Source of the DNA: a virus
Length of the DNA stretch: 23,753 bases
Virus record (IMG/VR): IMGVR_UViG_3300035145_000795
Coordinates: 1 to 23,753 of that record
Reading direction: 5' to 3' (one strand)
Shown here piece after piece: positions 1-6,276 of the stretch. Each line of letters begins with the position of its first letter. Positions within the stretch are counted from its first letter, which is position 1. Under the pieces are notes generated by a model that had not been told where the DNA came from, made no database searches, and saw only the letters and a program-made list of their open reading frames with translations. A program made the position numbers and the translations under genes.

Positions 1-144
1 CTTCTTACGAACTGGTGGATCATCACCAGATTCTTTTGTACCAGCAATCTTCCCGCCGCCGATCCTATTGGTAGGACCACCGACAGCACCAGCACCCATC
101 ATCTCTCGAATCAGTGTAACTACTTTGTCTAATCTTCTATCCAT
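1..144 (-). CDS. Partial unknown protein (N-terminus only), cut by window edge
   Basis: An open frame starts with ATG at 142-144 and runs off the left edge, giving 48 visible residues. The start overlaps the stop of the upstream 123-aa gene (ATGA), which supports this start. The visible part begins MDRRLDKVVTLIREMM, a short amphipathic helix, followed by a Gly- and Pro-rich stretch (GAGAVGGPTNRIGGGKIAG) ending in basic residues. It is not recognised. By position, in the late-type block of the window, a virion or assembly role is possible, but nothing in the sequence proves it. Confidence 0.6.
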   Translation of the reverse strand, partial: MDRRLDKVVTLIREMMGAGAVGGPTNRIGGGKIAGTKESGDDPPVRKK

Positions 145-515
145 CAGATTGCCTTTAACTGCTCTAAACAGTAGTCATCTTCTTGAATATTATTTAGTTC
201 GGTGAGTGGATATTCAGGTATCCTTCCGAGATAACTCAAAAAACTTTTTGTACATGGCCAAAGGTCCTTCTCCAATTTAAAGAATAGGAGAGGGACCCCA
301 GCATCGTCGAATACATTGAACAAAACAATGAAGTGGTTAAGAATAAGATGTGTTCTTAACTCTCCCGTGTTCCTGTATCTTTTTAGTAATCGTTTTATAT
401 ACTTAATACGCTTCAAGTCATCATAAAAATCCTCTTCGGTTACTGCCTGAGGATTCTCATAATTCTTGATAGCGAACAAAAGGTAGTTACCGTCATTCAA
501 TTCATCAAAGCGCAT
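144..515 (-). CDS. Conserved phage protein of unknown function, 123 aa
   Basis: It begins MRFDELNDGNYLLFAIKNYE, a start that looks like a small conserved protein of T4-like cyanophages. The predicted make-up is mostly helical, with a basic helix near residues 35-47 (KRIKYIKRLLKRYR) and a hydrophobic segment (HFIVLFNVFDDAG) near 61-73 that is too short and too polar to be a clear membrane span. It follows the 167-aa beta-rich protein by 14 nt and overlaps the next frame by ATGA, so all three probably share one late transcript. No catalytic motif is visible. A structural or assembly accessory role is inferred from the neighbours only. Confidence 0.75.
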   Translation of the reverse strand: MRFDELNDGNYLLFAIKNYENPQAVTEEDFYDDLKRIKYIKRLLKRYRNTGELRTHLILNHFIVLFNVFDDAGVPLLFFKLEKDLWPCTKSFLSYLGRIPEYPLTELNNIQEDDYCLEQLKAI

Positions 516-529
516 ATCAAATTACATTA

Positions 530-1033
530 TCATTCGTCTGTAGGATAAGGAATGTTACCTGTGCTGATGCCAGACATGGCAACCAGAACTTCCTTCTTAA
601 CTCTAAGTTCACCGTGCATGTCGATGTAAGTCGTAACACCTACCCAACCAGCATGATCAAGATCATAGGCAGTGCCGTCATGATCAGCAGCAGCAGTGCC
701 GTATACCAGAGAATCAGCGTCAGATCTACCCTCTTGGAACACGCTGTCTAAGACAGAAGACTTAGGCAGAGTGGAGACATAGTAGGAGGTAGCAGCAATG
801 CTAGTAGCACTCAGACCATCAGTGGTATCGATGGTGAGAATTCTATCGCTGGTGATACCAGTGATAACTGCGTCACCGTAGTATGTGCCAACACCGCCCC
901 TTACGCCAATACGGATTACCTGACCGACCGACACATCGGATGTGAAGGTGGTTCCAGTACCAGTAATAGTAGTACCGTTGACAGCAACAGTACCAAATGT
1001 TGTGATGTTATCGTTATCGCCCCAAAGAGCCAT
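530..1033 (-). CDS. Putative virion structural protein, beta-rich, 167 aa
   Basis: It begins MALWGDNDNITTFGTVAVNG. The first 90 residues are low in charge and rich in Thr, Gly and Val, with alternating beta-strand patterns (TTITGTGTTFTSDVSVGQVI; VGTYYGDAVITGI). This composition is typical of phage tail, neck or decoration proteins. The MALWG opening recurs, from memory, in cyanophage structural proteins. A perfect T4-type late promoter box, TATAAATA on the minus strand, lies 33 nt upstream at 1067-1074, which fits late virion expression. No enzyme motif is present. The virion assignment is an inference from composition and promoter, not from a recognised domain. Confidence 0.7.
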   Translation of the reverse strand: MALWGDNDNITTFGTVAVNGTTITGTGTTFTSDVSVGQVIRIGVRGGVGTYYGDAVITGITSDRILTIDTTDGLSATSIAATSYYVSTLPKSSVLDSVFQEGRSDADSLVYGTAAADHDGTAYDLDHAGWVGVTTYIDMHGELRVKKEVLVAMSGISTGNIPYPTDE

Positions 1034-1066
1034 GTTTCTGCACCCAAAGTACGATTTTCTTAGAAT

Positions 1067-1074
1067 TATTTATA
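1067..1074 (-). promoter_or_regulatory. T4-type late promoter TATAAATA
   Basis: The minus strand reads CTTATAAATAATTC just after the TGA stop of the 67-aa gene. TATAAATA is the exact T4 late promoter consensus recognised by phage gp55. It sits 33 nt ahead of the ATG of the 167-aa structural-type gene. Confidence 0.7.
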
Positions 1075-1076
1075 AG

Positions 1077-1280
1077 TCAAGCATCCTCGCGGTTTTTGAT
1101 CGCTTTAGTAACGACCTCCAGGAGCTGATCATCCATATCAGTCTTGGTCAACTTAACTGCTTTAGTAAGAATAACAAGACAGATCTCAATGAGTTTCTCA
1201 CCGAGTTCTTCATTTTCTGGAATCTTTGAGACTGCATCAGAAATTACCTTAGATGCTAAGGGGAGTAAAAATGCAAGCAT
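1077..1280 (-). CDS. Small helical protein of unknown function, 67 aa
   Basis: Begins MLAFLLPLASKVISDAVSKI. The first 16 residues are hydrophobic (AFLLPLASKVISDAV) and could be a short membrane anchor or an amphipathic helix. The rest is predicted helical with mixed charge (PENEELGEKLIEICLVILTK, then KAIKNREDA at the end). It lies between two late-promoter-like sites and near structural-type genes, so late expression is likely. It resembles small conserved cyanophage proteins, but no function is known to me. No strong ribosome binding site is visible before the ATG. Confidence 0.65.
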   Translation of the reverse strand: MLAFLLPLASKVISDAVSKIPENEELGEKLIEICLVILTKAVKLTKTDMDDQLLEVVTKAIKNREDA

Positions 1281-1290
1281 GATTTTAATA

Positions 1291-1315
1291 TTGAACCTAA
1301 TTTATATAGGCTCAA
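1291..1315 (-). promoter_or_regulatory. Inverted repeat with TATAAAT in its loop
   Basis: On the minus strand TTGAGCCTA and TAGGTTCAA form a 9-bp stem (8 Watson-Crick, one G-U) around the loop TATAAAT. The loop is a 7/8 match to the late promoter box, and the stem could end the transcript of the preceding gene, though only an AT-rich stretch follows. It could be a weak terminator, a late promoter, or both. It starts at the stop codon of the frame ending at 1312. Confidence 0.4.
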
Positions 1316-1704
1316 TCCCATACAGATCTGTTACCGTATTTTGACTTGTGCTTTTTCTCGTAAGCATCGTAACCTTTCTGACGCTCAGCCTCCTTTTTAG
1401 TAGGACCGTGCTTCATAAGTCTCTCATTATGTCTAGTAGTCCTACGGTTATGCTGCTGCAGTTCAGTCTCCTTCTCACCTTTCTTCTTCTTACCAGTGCG
1501 CTTGGCACCAGGGAATCTCATCTTATGTTGCTTATACTCAGGAGACTTAGTGATGTCTGGTTTTCTACCAGTCTCTTTCTCATACTTATCAAGAACCTTT
1601 TGACGCTTCTTAACTTTGTCTAGAGACTTTTTTGCATCTTCTGCTCTGTCTTCAGTAAGACGAGTCCAAAGATTTTTACCCTCCTCTGGTGAGGAGGACT
1701 CTAC
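1312..1704 (-). CDS. -1 frame extension of the 325-aa protein (130 aa), probably made by ribosomal frameshifting
   Basis: This frame is open from the slippery site at 1704-1710 to a TGA at 1312. The first 61 codons contain no ATG, GTG or TTG. The first ATG is at 1519-1521 and would give a 69-aa protein starting MRFPGAKRTG, with no good ribosome binding site. The codons before that ATG read as credible protein (VESSSPEEGKNLWTRLTEDR, then a charged helix), ending in a very basic region rich in Lys and Arg. The simplest reading is a fused protein of about 455 aa made by a -1 shift at A_AAA_AAG. A basic, helical, low-complexity protein like this might bind DNA or be a scaffold. Alternatives are a one-base error in the 7-A run or separate translation from 1521. 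Confidence 0.65.
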   Translation of the reverse strand, partial: VESSSPEEGKNLWTRLTEDRAEDAKKSLDKVKKRQKVLDKYEKETGRKPDITKSPEYKQHKMRFPGAKRTGKKKKGEKETELQQHNRRTTRHNERLMKHGPTKKEAERQKGYDAYEKKHKSKYGNRSVWD

Positions 1705-1712
1705 TTTTTTTC
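1680..1712 (-). promoter_or_regulatory. Programmed -1 ribosomal frameshift signal
   Basis: Zero-frame codons read GAA AAA AAG TAG, so the heptamer is A_AAA_AAG (1704-1710), the same as in E. coli dnaX. The stop TAG follows at once. Six nucleotides later (TAGAGT) a hairpin begins: CCTCCTC, loop ACCA, GAGGAGG, a perfect 7-bp stem (1680-1697) that two G-U pairs could lengthen. After slipping, reading continues GTA GAG TCC in an open frame of 130 codons. Confidence 0.7.
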
Positions 1713-2678
1713 GGTATCATCCTTTTTATATTGGGGATGATCATCCAGTTTCATGCCACGCTTTTTCTCAAGACGCTTCTTCTGCTCATCAGAATTGTAA
1801 CCTCTGATGTTCATCTTCTTATCAGAACCACAAGACTCTTCGTCTACCAGATTACCTTCTGGTTCGTAAGAATTTGCAAGACCTCTAACAAGTCCCGTTG
1901 CATAACCAGCAGCCGCTCTGGCGGGAGAACTAAGAGTTCTGGTAACTGCATTACCAACTTGAGTTACAGGATTTTTTGACTTAGTTTTTTTACCAAAAGC
2001 ACCTTGAGCAAGACCACCAATATGATCCTTCACTCCTTGTCCAACGGCTGTACCCATTTTATGAGTTTTTTTCTGAAGTTCAGGGCTGGTTGCTTTATCA
2101 AAGGTTTTTTCACCAGGAGTCGCTTCATTAATTTGCTCATCCTCTTCCTTTACACAGTTAGGAACTTCCTTACCGTTCTTTTTCTTAGTACCCTTTGCCG
2201 TGTATCCATCCCAGCAAGTAGAGGCACCAACATTCTTCCGTGCCTGCTTCAGACCTTCACCCATGTACTTACGCTCGTACATAGATTGGATCATGGAAGC
2301 GACGGACTCTCCCATGACAGGGTTAACAGTAACCTTATTCTTAACTTCCTTCTCAACAATTTCTACTGCCTTCTCATCAGAGGTCGTTGCCTTCTCTGAC
2401 TTATGAAGTTTTACACCTTCATTAATAGAAGCAACCTTAGAACGAAGATACTCCTCCATCTCCTCCTTTACTGCCTTCTTTTTGCCCTTCTCGGCAGCGA
2501 TTGCAGCACCAATTGCCTTACGGCGATTGTGCAGATACTTATCGCTCTTATCAGTATCGCCGTCGTTATCAATATCGGCGTCCTCTTTTCCAACAGGATC
2601 TAACTTCTTCTCAACGAAGACATTGGTCATGCTACGCAGCATGATCTCATCCGAGTTTGCTTCAATAAAATCTGACAT
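1701..2678 (-). CDS. Basic cyanophage protein with EF-hand-like motif, 325 aa (zero-frame product)
   Basis: Residues 35-46 read DIDNDGDTDKSD, spaced like a calcium-binding EF-hand or dockerin loop. Near residues 145-180 there is a Cys-Trp-Asp-Gly-Tyr motif (STCWDGYTAKGTKKKNGKEV, then PNC). Both motifs, from memory, recur as modules in cyanophage proteins. The rest is highly charged and Lys-rich, with an Ala/Gly-rich stretch (SSPARAAAGYATGLVRGLA) near 255-275. The ATG is at 2676-2678, and a late box TATAAATA lies at 2710-2717, so it is probably made late. It ends DTEKK-stop on a 7-A slippery run, where a -1 shift would add 130 residues. A structural, scaffold or DNA-binding role is possible, but the function is not known. 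Confidence 0.75.
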   Translation of the reverse strand: MSDFIEANSDEIMLRSMTNVFVEKKLDPVGKEDADIDNDGDTDKSDKYLHNRRKAIGAAIAAEKGKKKAVKEEMEEYLRSKVASINEGVKLHKSEKATTSDEKAVEIVEKEVKNKVTVNPVMGESVASMIQSMYERKYMGEGLKQARKNVGASTCWDGYTAKGTKKKNGKEVPNCVKEEDEQINEATPGEKTFDKATSPELQKKTHKMGTAVGQGVKDHIGGLAQGAFGKKTKSKNPVTQVGNAVTRTLSSPARAAAGYATGLVRGLANSYEPEGNLVDEESCGSDKKMNIRGYNSDEQKKRLEKKRGMKLDDHPQYKKDDTEKK

Positions 2679-2695
2679 CGAACTACAACGGCTGA

Positions 2696-3907
2696 CTATT
2701 TCTTGTTATTATTTATAAATGACTTGACCTTCTCCTCAGGTGTAAGTTGCTGAACATACTCCCTATAAGAATCTGTCCCGACCTCTCTTTTAGATGCTAC
2801 AACACCACTAACAGGTTTTTTAACAAACTCATTCAGGTCCTGCAAGAAGGACTTAAACATAATACCTTCTTGAGTAACGGCAATAACATAGTTGGTGCCC
2901 TTACGCATGACTCTACCAATCAAACCTGTATTCATATTTTCTACAAGTTGACCAATGTTAAAGACATATCCACCAATGTAGCGTTCTCTAAGAGTCTTCC
3001 AATCAAACTTAGGTGCAATCTGCCAGAGTTCCAAACCTTCTTTCTTAGTAGCAGCCTTACCCATGGACTTTTGAACTGTATTAAACAGTTCACGAGCGAC
3101 TACACCTTTCGCTGCCTTTGGCAGTCCTTTTCTAAATGCTTCAAAGTCACCATCTGCTGCTAAAGCTCTGAGTTTGGAAGCAGACATACCCTCGACCCCT
3201 TCAGCATCAGGGTCTCGTTCCCCTGCACTGATGACATTAACCGCATCAAAATTATAGAGTTGCCCGTTGTATTTGTTCGCGAGACTCTCAAATTCTTTCT
3301 TTCTGTCAGCACCAACCACGACATTGACAGAGGCGTATCCTTGGGAGTCTGCATTTTTCAGAGCATCAATAATAGTACGAATGGATGGATCATAGACAAT
3401 TGCAGAACTATGATCGGGGAACATCTTCTTCATGAAGAGAACCTTTGCCTCAGGATCCAAAGGATTCTTCTGAGGATCAGTAGTATGTGATGGATAAATT
3501 ACATACTCATCACCAGAAGCAGTATCTTTAATTCTATCTAACAGTTTCTCGTGTCCAGATGTAGGAGGATTGAACCTACCAAAACCAATAGTAATAGTTC
3601 CGCGTGTCTTTTCTACTGCTTCTTCTTCCTCTTCTGGAGCACCCTCTTGACCACCAGCACCAGGAACAGGAGGTGGACCTTGTTCTGGTGCAATTTGTCT
3701 AGCAGCAGCACCAGGTTTTTGTGGATCGGTCTCGGCAGCAGGTTTCCTACCACTGGAGAAAACAAACTCACCTTCTACAGTTCTACCAACAATTCTACCC
3801 TGACCATCTACCCAGGAACCATGTCCGTCGCCCTTAAGACCAAGCTTCTTCGCCTGCTTAGATGCGTTAGACTGCGCTTCCCCTAAGAATGTAAAAAAAG
3901 ATTTCAT
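2696..3907 (-). CDS. Nucleotidyltransferase of the cytidylyltransferase-like (HxGH) superfamily, 403 aa
   Basis: The core is at residues 104-250. GFGRFNPPTSGH at 108-119 matches the N-terminal T/HxGH nucleotide-binding motif. VVVGADRKKEF at 196-206 and GMSASKLR at 240-247 fit the second strand and the ISSTxxR-like motif. Such enzymes move a nucleotidyl group from an NTP to a phosphate substrate (for example NMN or phosphopantetheine); the substrate here cannot be told. Before it is a module at 9-50 (ASKQAKKLGLKGDGHGSW) that I recall from other cyanophage proteins, joined by a Pro- and Glu-rich linker at 55-100. The C-terminal 140 residues are unknown. The late box at 3950-3957 suggests late synthesis, which is odd for a metabolic enzyme and may mean it is packaged or acts in assembly. 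Confidence 0.75.
   Translation of the reverse strand: MKSFFTFLGEAQSNASKQAKKLGLKGDGHGSWVDGQGRIVGRTVEGEFVFSSGRKPAAETDPQKPGAAARQIAPEQGPPPVPGAGGQEGAPEEEEEAVEKTRGTITIGFGRFNPPTSGHEKLLDRIKDTASGDEYVIYPSHTTDPQKNPLDPEAKVLFMKKMFPDHSSAIVYDPSIRTIIDALKNADSQGYASVNVVVGADRKKEFESLANKYNGQLYNFDAVNVISAGERDPDAEGVEGMSASKLRALAADGDFEAFRKGLPKAAKGVVARELFNTVQKSMGKAATKKEGLELWQIAPKFDWKTLRERYIGGYVFNIGQLVENMNTGLIGRVMRKGTNYVIAVTQEGIMFKSFLQDLNEFVKKPVSGVVASKREVGTDSYREYVQQLTPEEKVKSFINNNKK
2710..2717 (-). promoter_or_regulatory. T4-type late promoter TATAAATA
   Basis: The minus strand reads CATTTATAAATAATAAC inside the last codons of the nucleotidyltransferase gene, 31 nt ahead of the ATG of the 325-aa gene. It is an exact match to the T4 late consensus. 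Confidence 0.65.
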
Positions 3908-3911
3908 AGTA

Positions 3912-4556
3912 TCAGCGACCGAATACCCTTCTACTGGACCCTTTGATGGTATTTATATTAAATGCTAGTGTGATCCTACTCTCTGAAGTCTTTGCATGGT
4001 TCACCCGATGCTTTAGGAATGATGGGAAGACTATGATATCACCAGAAATGACTTCGGGAGTCCAAGTTTCTGAATTCATTCCTGAGTATTCCTTATAATC
4101 TTTACCATCATTCATGAAAGAAGACATCTGTGCTAGTGGGTTAGTAAAGATAGTCGAACCATGAACTTCTGGATTAATTTTTATATAATGTATGGCAGAA
4201 AAGTATCCAGGAAGATGATCATGTTCTTCCTGAGAGTGATTTGGATCCGTATAATAGTTCAACCAACTCTCATCAATATAACATCTATGCCCATCTAGTC
4301 CAAGATCTTCGGCAAGTTCTACCATAATATCGTCATAAAATTGTTCATAGTAATTTTCATGCGCGACATTAAACTCCGTCCTCAGTGAGCAATCCCAACC
4401 ACTAGGACTATCATTGATGGGATAGTCTTCCCAGGTTTTGTACTTTTGTTCAGCAATTTGTCGCAATTCTGTCGGATCTTTCCAATATCTAAAGAGAGGA
4501 ATTCCAAAAACAAAGTCTGCTTTTTTTCTATCAGCCCCTGATGATCGCTTTTGCAT
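3912..4556 (-). CDS. 2OG-Fe(II) oxygenase-like protein, 214 aa
   Basis: It has the layout of the phage 2-oxoglutarate/Fe(II) oxygenase family. A short N-terminal region ends in FGIPLFRYW, the core has EEHDHLPGYFSAIHYI with His112 and His114 as likely metal or substrate contacts, and the C-terminal part has FPSFLKHRVNHA with His183, then Arg194 in SRITLAFNI as the likely 2OG carboxylate anchor. These enzymes hydroxylate proteins, nucleic acids or small molecules; the target here is unknown. The chosen ATG overlaps the end of the 444-aa gene by 26 nt, and no nearer start is present. It is one of three such proteins in the window. Confidence 0.75.
   Translation of the reverse strand: MQKRSSGADRKKADFVFGIPLFRYWKDPTELRQIAEQKYKTWEDYPINDSPSGWDCSLRTEFNVAHENYYEQFYDDIMVELAEDLGLDGHRCYIDESWLNYYTDPNHSQEEHDHLPGYFSAIHYIKINPEVHGSTIFTNPLAQMSSFMNDGKDYKEYSGMNSETWTPEVISGDIIVFPSFLKHRVNHAKTSESRITLAFNINTIKGSSRRVFGR
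3950..3957 (-). promoter_or_regulatory. T4-type late promoter TATAAATA
   Basis: The minus strand reads AATATAAATACCATC inside the end of the oxygenase gene, 42 nt ahead of the ATG of the nucleotidyltransferase gene. Exact match to the late consensus. Confidence 0.6.
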
Positions 4557-5865
4557 TACTAAATTGTCCTGATCCTGTGAGTAATCCTTTAAGGTCCGAT
4601 GCTAAGAAAGCTTGGAACTGAGGTTGTGCAGTAAATGACCCCTTGTACCTCAATTCTAAGTCTAGTAATTCCATTGTACCAGCTTTGACTTTGAAGTACA
4701 ACTTTGCAGCAGTGGATGCTGCTGTCTTCTGCTGATCAATCTCAATAGTCTTTGGTGCCTTTCTTAATGCAGCGAGTGCCAGTGCAACACTATCTATACC
4801 AATACATTCACCGCGTCCAGGTTGAATATTCATACCCGTTGTCTTAGAAATAGTTACATTTCCAACACCAGTACATAAGATAAACTCAAAATTGGTTGTT
4901 GTATATTCACTCATCTCATCCAACAAACTCTTTTTAAGAATCAGATTGATAAGAGTGTCAGCAAACATCTGTTGATTCTGCTGAATGATTGCTAAAAATT
5001 GTTTGTACAAAGCATTGGGTTCATTCCCAACTTTACCCAACTTTCCATTAACATAGTTCCTCATGGAACTTGCAGATTGTCTAGGAATCTCTGGATTTAA
5101 AAGAGCAGAATCAGATACCATACCAGTATCCTTAAGATTAATTAGTGCAACGGCAGTTTCCTTTCCGTTTTTCATGATCTTGATCTTCGTTCTCCATAAC
5201 TTATCTACAGGAGCGGTACGAGGATCAGACCCATCTTCTAACTTAGCAATACCTACAAGAGGTCCAGTGGTCAGTGCATCCTTAATAACTTGACCAAAGA
5301 AGTTCTGTCTAGCAGTGGTAAGTTGTTTTTTAATATTTGCAAATGTAGGACCGTTCAATACAGTATCGAACGCTTTATTGATGAGAGTAGGACTCGGAGC
5401 TGTTGCTTTTGGTTTTTTCTTTAGAGATACGCCAACATATGTGGCACCGTATTGTAAGATTAAATCTGATGAATTAAAGTCTGCCATACCAAAAGCAGCA
5501 AACTTAAACTGCTGAACCTCTTTAGGCCACTGTGTTCCTGTCAGATATACTGCATTTGGAACAGCGTTAGGTTGTAGTGTATATGTAGAACTTGTTGCCA
5601 TGAAATTCCTAACTGCTTTCACAGCAGAGATTCCAATGACAAGATCTGAATAGAATGTTGCTAGGTTCTTAGAGTTGCCAATAGTAACTTCTTTCAAGAA
5701 GTCATTCTTTACTGCCCCAGCACCAACAACTTGACTAGAGTTGTATCTCTGGAACATAATGTCATAGAAGTTCTGCAACGATGTCTCGTTAGCAGTGGCA
5801 GCATTCAGTTCCTGGTTAGTGCATAAAGCACACCCAGCAAAAAATCCTTCTGAGGGTTCAGCCAT
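4531..5865 (-). CDS. Large phage protein of unknown function, probably late or structural, 444 aa
   Basis: Begins MAEPSEGFFAGCALCTNQEL. No catalytic motif is recognised. The protein is Ala-, Thr- and Leu-rich with balanced charge and several helical segments, and it ends ASDLKGLLTGSGQFSNAKAI. The size and composition would suit a virion or assembly protein. Its ATG (5863-5865) directly follows the T-run of a terminator hairpin, so no normal ribosome binding site is present; a variant late box (TCTAAATA) lies just ahead of that hairpin. The frame is closed by an in-frame TAG four codons upstream. A later start such as Met37 is possible but has no better ribosome site. The 3' end overlaps the oxygenase gene by 26 nt. 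Confidence 0.7.
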   Translation of the reverse strand: MAEPSEGFFAGCALCTNQELNAATANETSLQNFYDIMFQRYNSSQVVGAGAVKNDFLKEVTIGNSKNLATFYSDLVIGISAVKAVRNFMATSSTYTLQPNAVPNAVYLTGTQWPKEVQQFKFAAFGMADFNSSDLILQYGATYVGVSLKKKPKATAPSPTLINKAFDTVLNGPTFANIKKQLTTARQNFFGQVIKDALTTGPLVGIAKLEDGSDPRTAPVDKLWRTKIKIMKNGKETAVALINLKDTGMVSDSALLNPEIPRQSASSMRNYVNGKLGKVGNEPNALYKQFLAIIQQNQQMFADTLINLILKKSLLDEMSEYTTTNFEFILCTGVGNVTISKTTGMNIQPGRGECIGIDSVALALAALRKAPKTIEIDQQKTAASTAAKLYFKVKAGTMELLDLELRYKGSFTAQPQFQAFLASDLKGLLTGSGQFSNAKAIIRG

Positions 5866-5890
5866 AAAAAAAGGGGAGTCCTACTCCCCT
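5866..5890 (-). terminator. Rho-independent terminator ahead of the 444-aa gene
   Basis: On the minus strand GGGGAGT, loop AGG, ACTCCCC form a perfect 7-bp stem followed by seven T. It ends the MazG-to-74-aa transcript. The T-run touches the ATG of the next gene. Confidence 0.85.
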
Positions 5891-5891
5891 G

Positions 5892-5899
5892 TATTTAGA
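5892..5899 (-). promoter_or_regulatory. Late-type promoter variant TCTAAATA
   Basis: The minus strand reads TCTAAATACAGGGG. It is the T4 late box with one change and matches the CTAAATA form seen at other gene junctions in this window. A start about six bases downstream would fall at the base of the terminator hairpin. Confidence 0.5.
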
Positions 5900-6124
5900 T
5901 TAGAGTTCAGCACACTCGCCATTCACAGCGACAGTTCCTGGTGGACATCCATCACCAGATGCTGCATCCATTGCTTTATCCAGTTCAAGAATTACCTTAC
6001 GGATACGAGCAATACGATCAGGAGTGCAAGTAGGATCCTGAGTGAATCCTTCTTGTTCCCGCACCAAAGCTTGCAGTACAGAGAGTGCATCTACAAGTTC
6101 GATTTCAAGATTGATCTTGGTCAT
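5900..6124 (-). CDS. Small acidic protein of unknown function, 74 aa
   Basis: Begins MTKINLEIELVDALSVLQAL. It has a beta-strand start, a helical middle (PDRIARIRKVILELDKAMDA) and a short Cys-containing tail (SGDGCPPGTVAVNGECAEL) that could form a disulfide or a metal site. The start overlaps the stop of the small membrane protein gene by ATGA, and a fair ribosome binding site (AGAGGA) precedes it. A strong terminator follows 10 nt after the stop, so this is the last gene of the unit that includes mazG. The function is not recognised. Confidence 0.7.
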   Translation of the reverse strand: MTKINLEIELVDALSVLQALVREQEGFTQDPTCTPDRIARIRKVILELDKAMDAASGDGCPPGTVAVNGECAEL

Positions 6125-6276
6125 TTGTCCTCTTCTAATTTAACACGGTATACGGTACGACGGGCAAACCGTTGATCAATTTTCAGTTTGCCAACATACA
6201 ATGCGACGATCCAGACGGTAAAAAGAAAACCATCGAACCAACCCATTGAGTTCCATGCATGTACTGCTGCGTCCAT
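6121..6276 (-). CDS. Small single-pass membrane protein, 51 aa
   Basis: An ATG at 6274-6276 overlaps the mazG stop (ATGA), and the frame ends in a TGA that overlaps the next start (also ATGA), so it is coupled at both ends. The protein begins MDAAVHAWNSMGWFDGFLFT and continues VWIVALYVGKLKIDQRFARR. Residues about 13-29 form one hydrophobic span, followed by a basic stretch that would stay in the cytoplasm. It ends KLEEDK. The function is unknown. The tight coupling on both sides is the main evidence that it is real despite its size. Confidence 0.7.
   Translation of the reverse strand: MDAAVHAWNSMGWFDGFLFTVWIVALYVGKLKIDQRFARRTVYRVKLEEDK

Noticed and set aside
1680-1711. Plus-strand terminator made by the same hairpin and the T-run at 1705-1711
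   Set aside because: The T-run begins seven bases after the stem, too far for a normal terminator, and no plus-strand gene leads into it.
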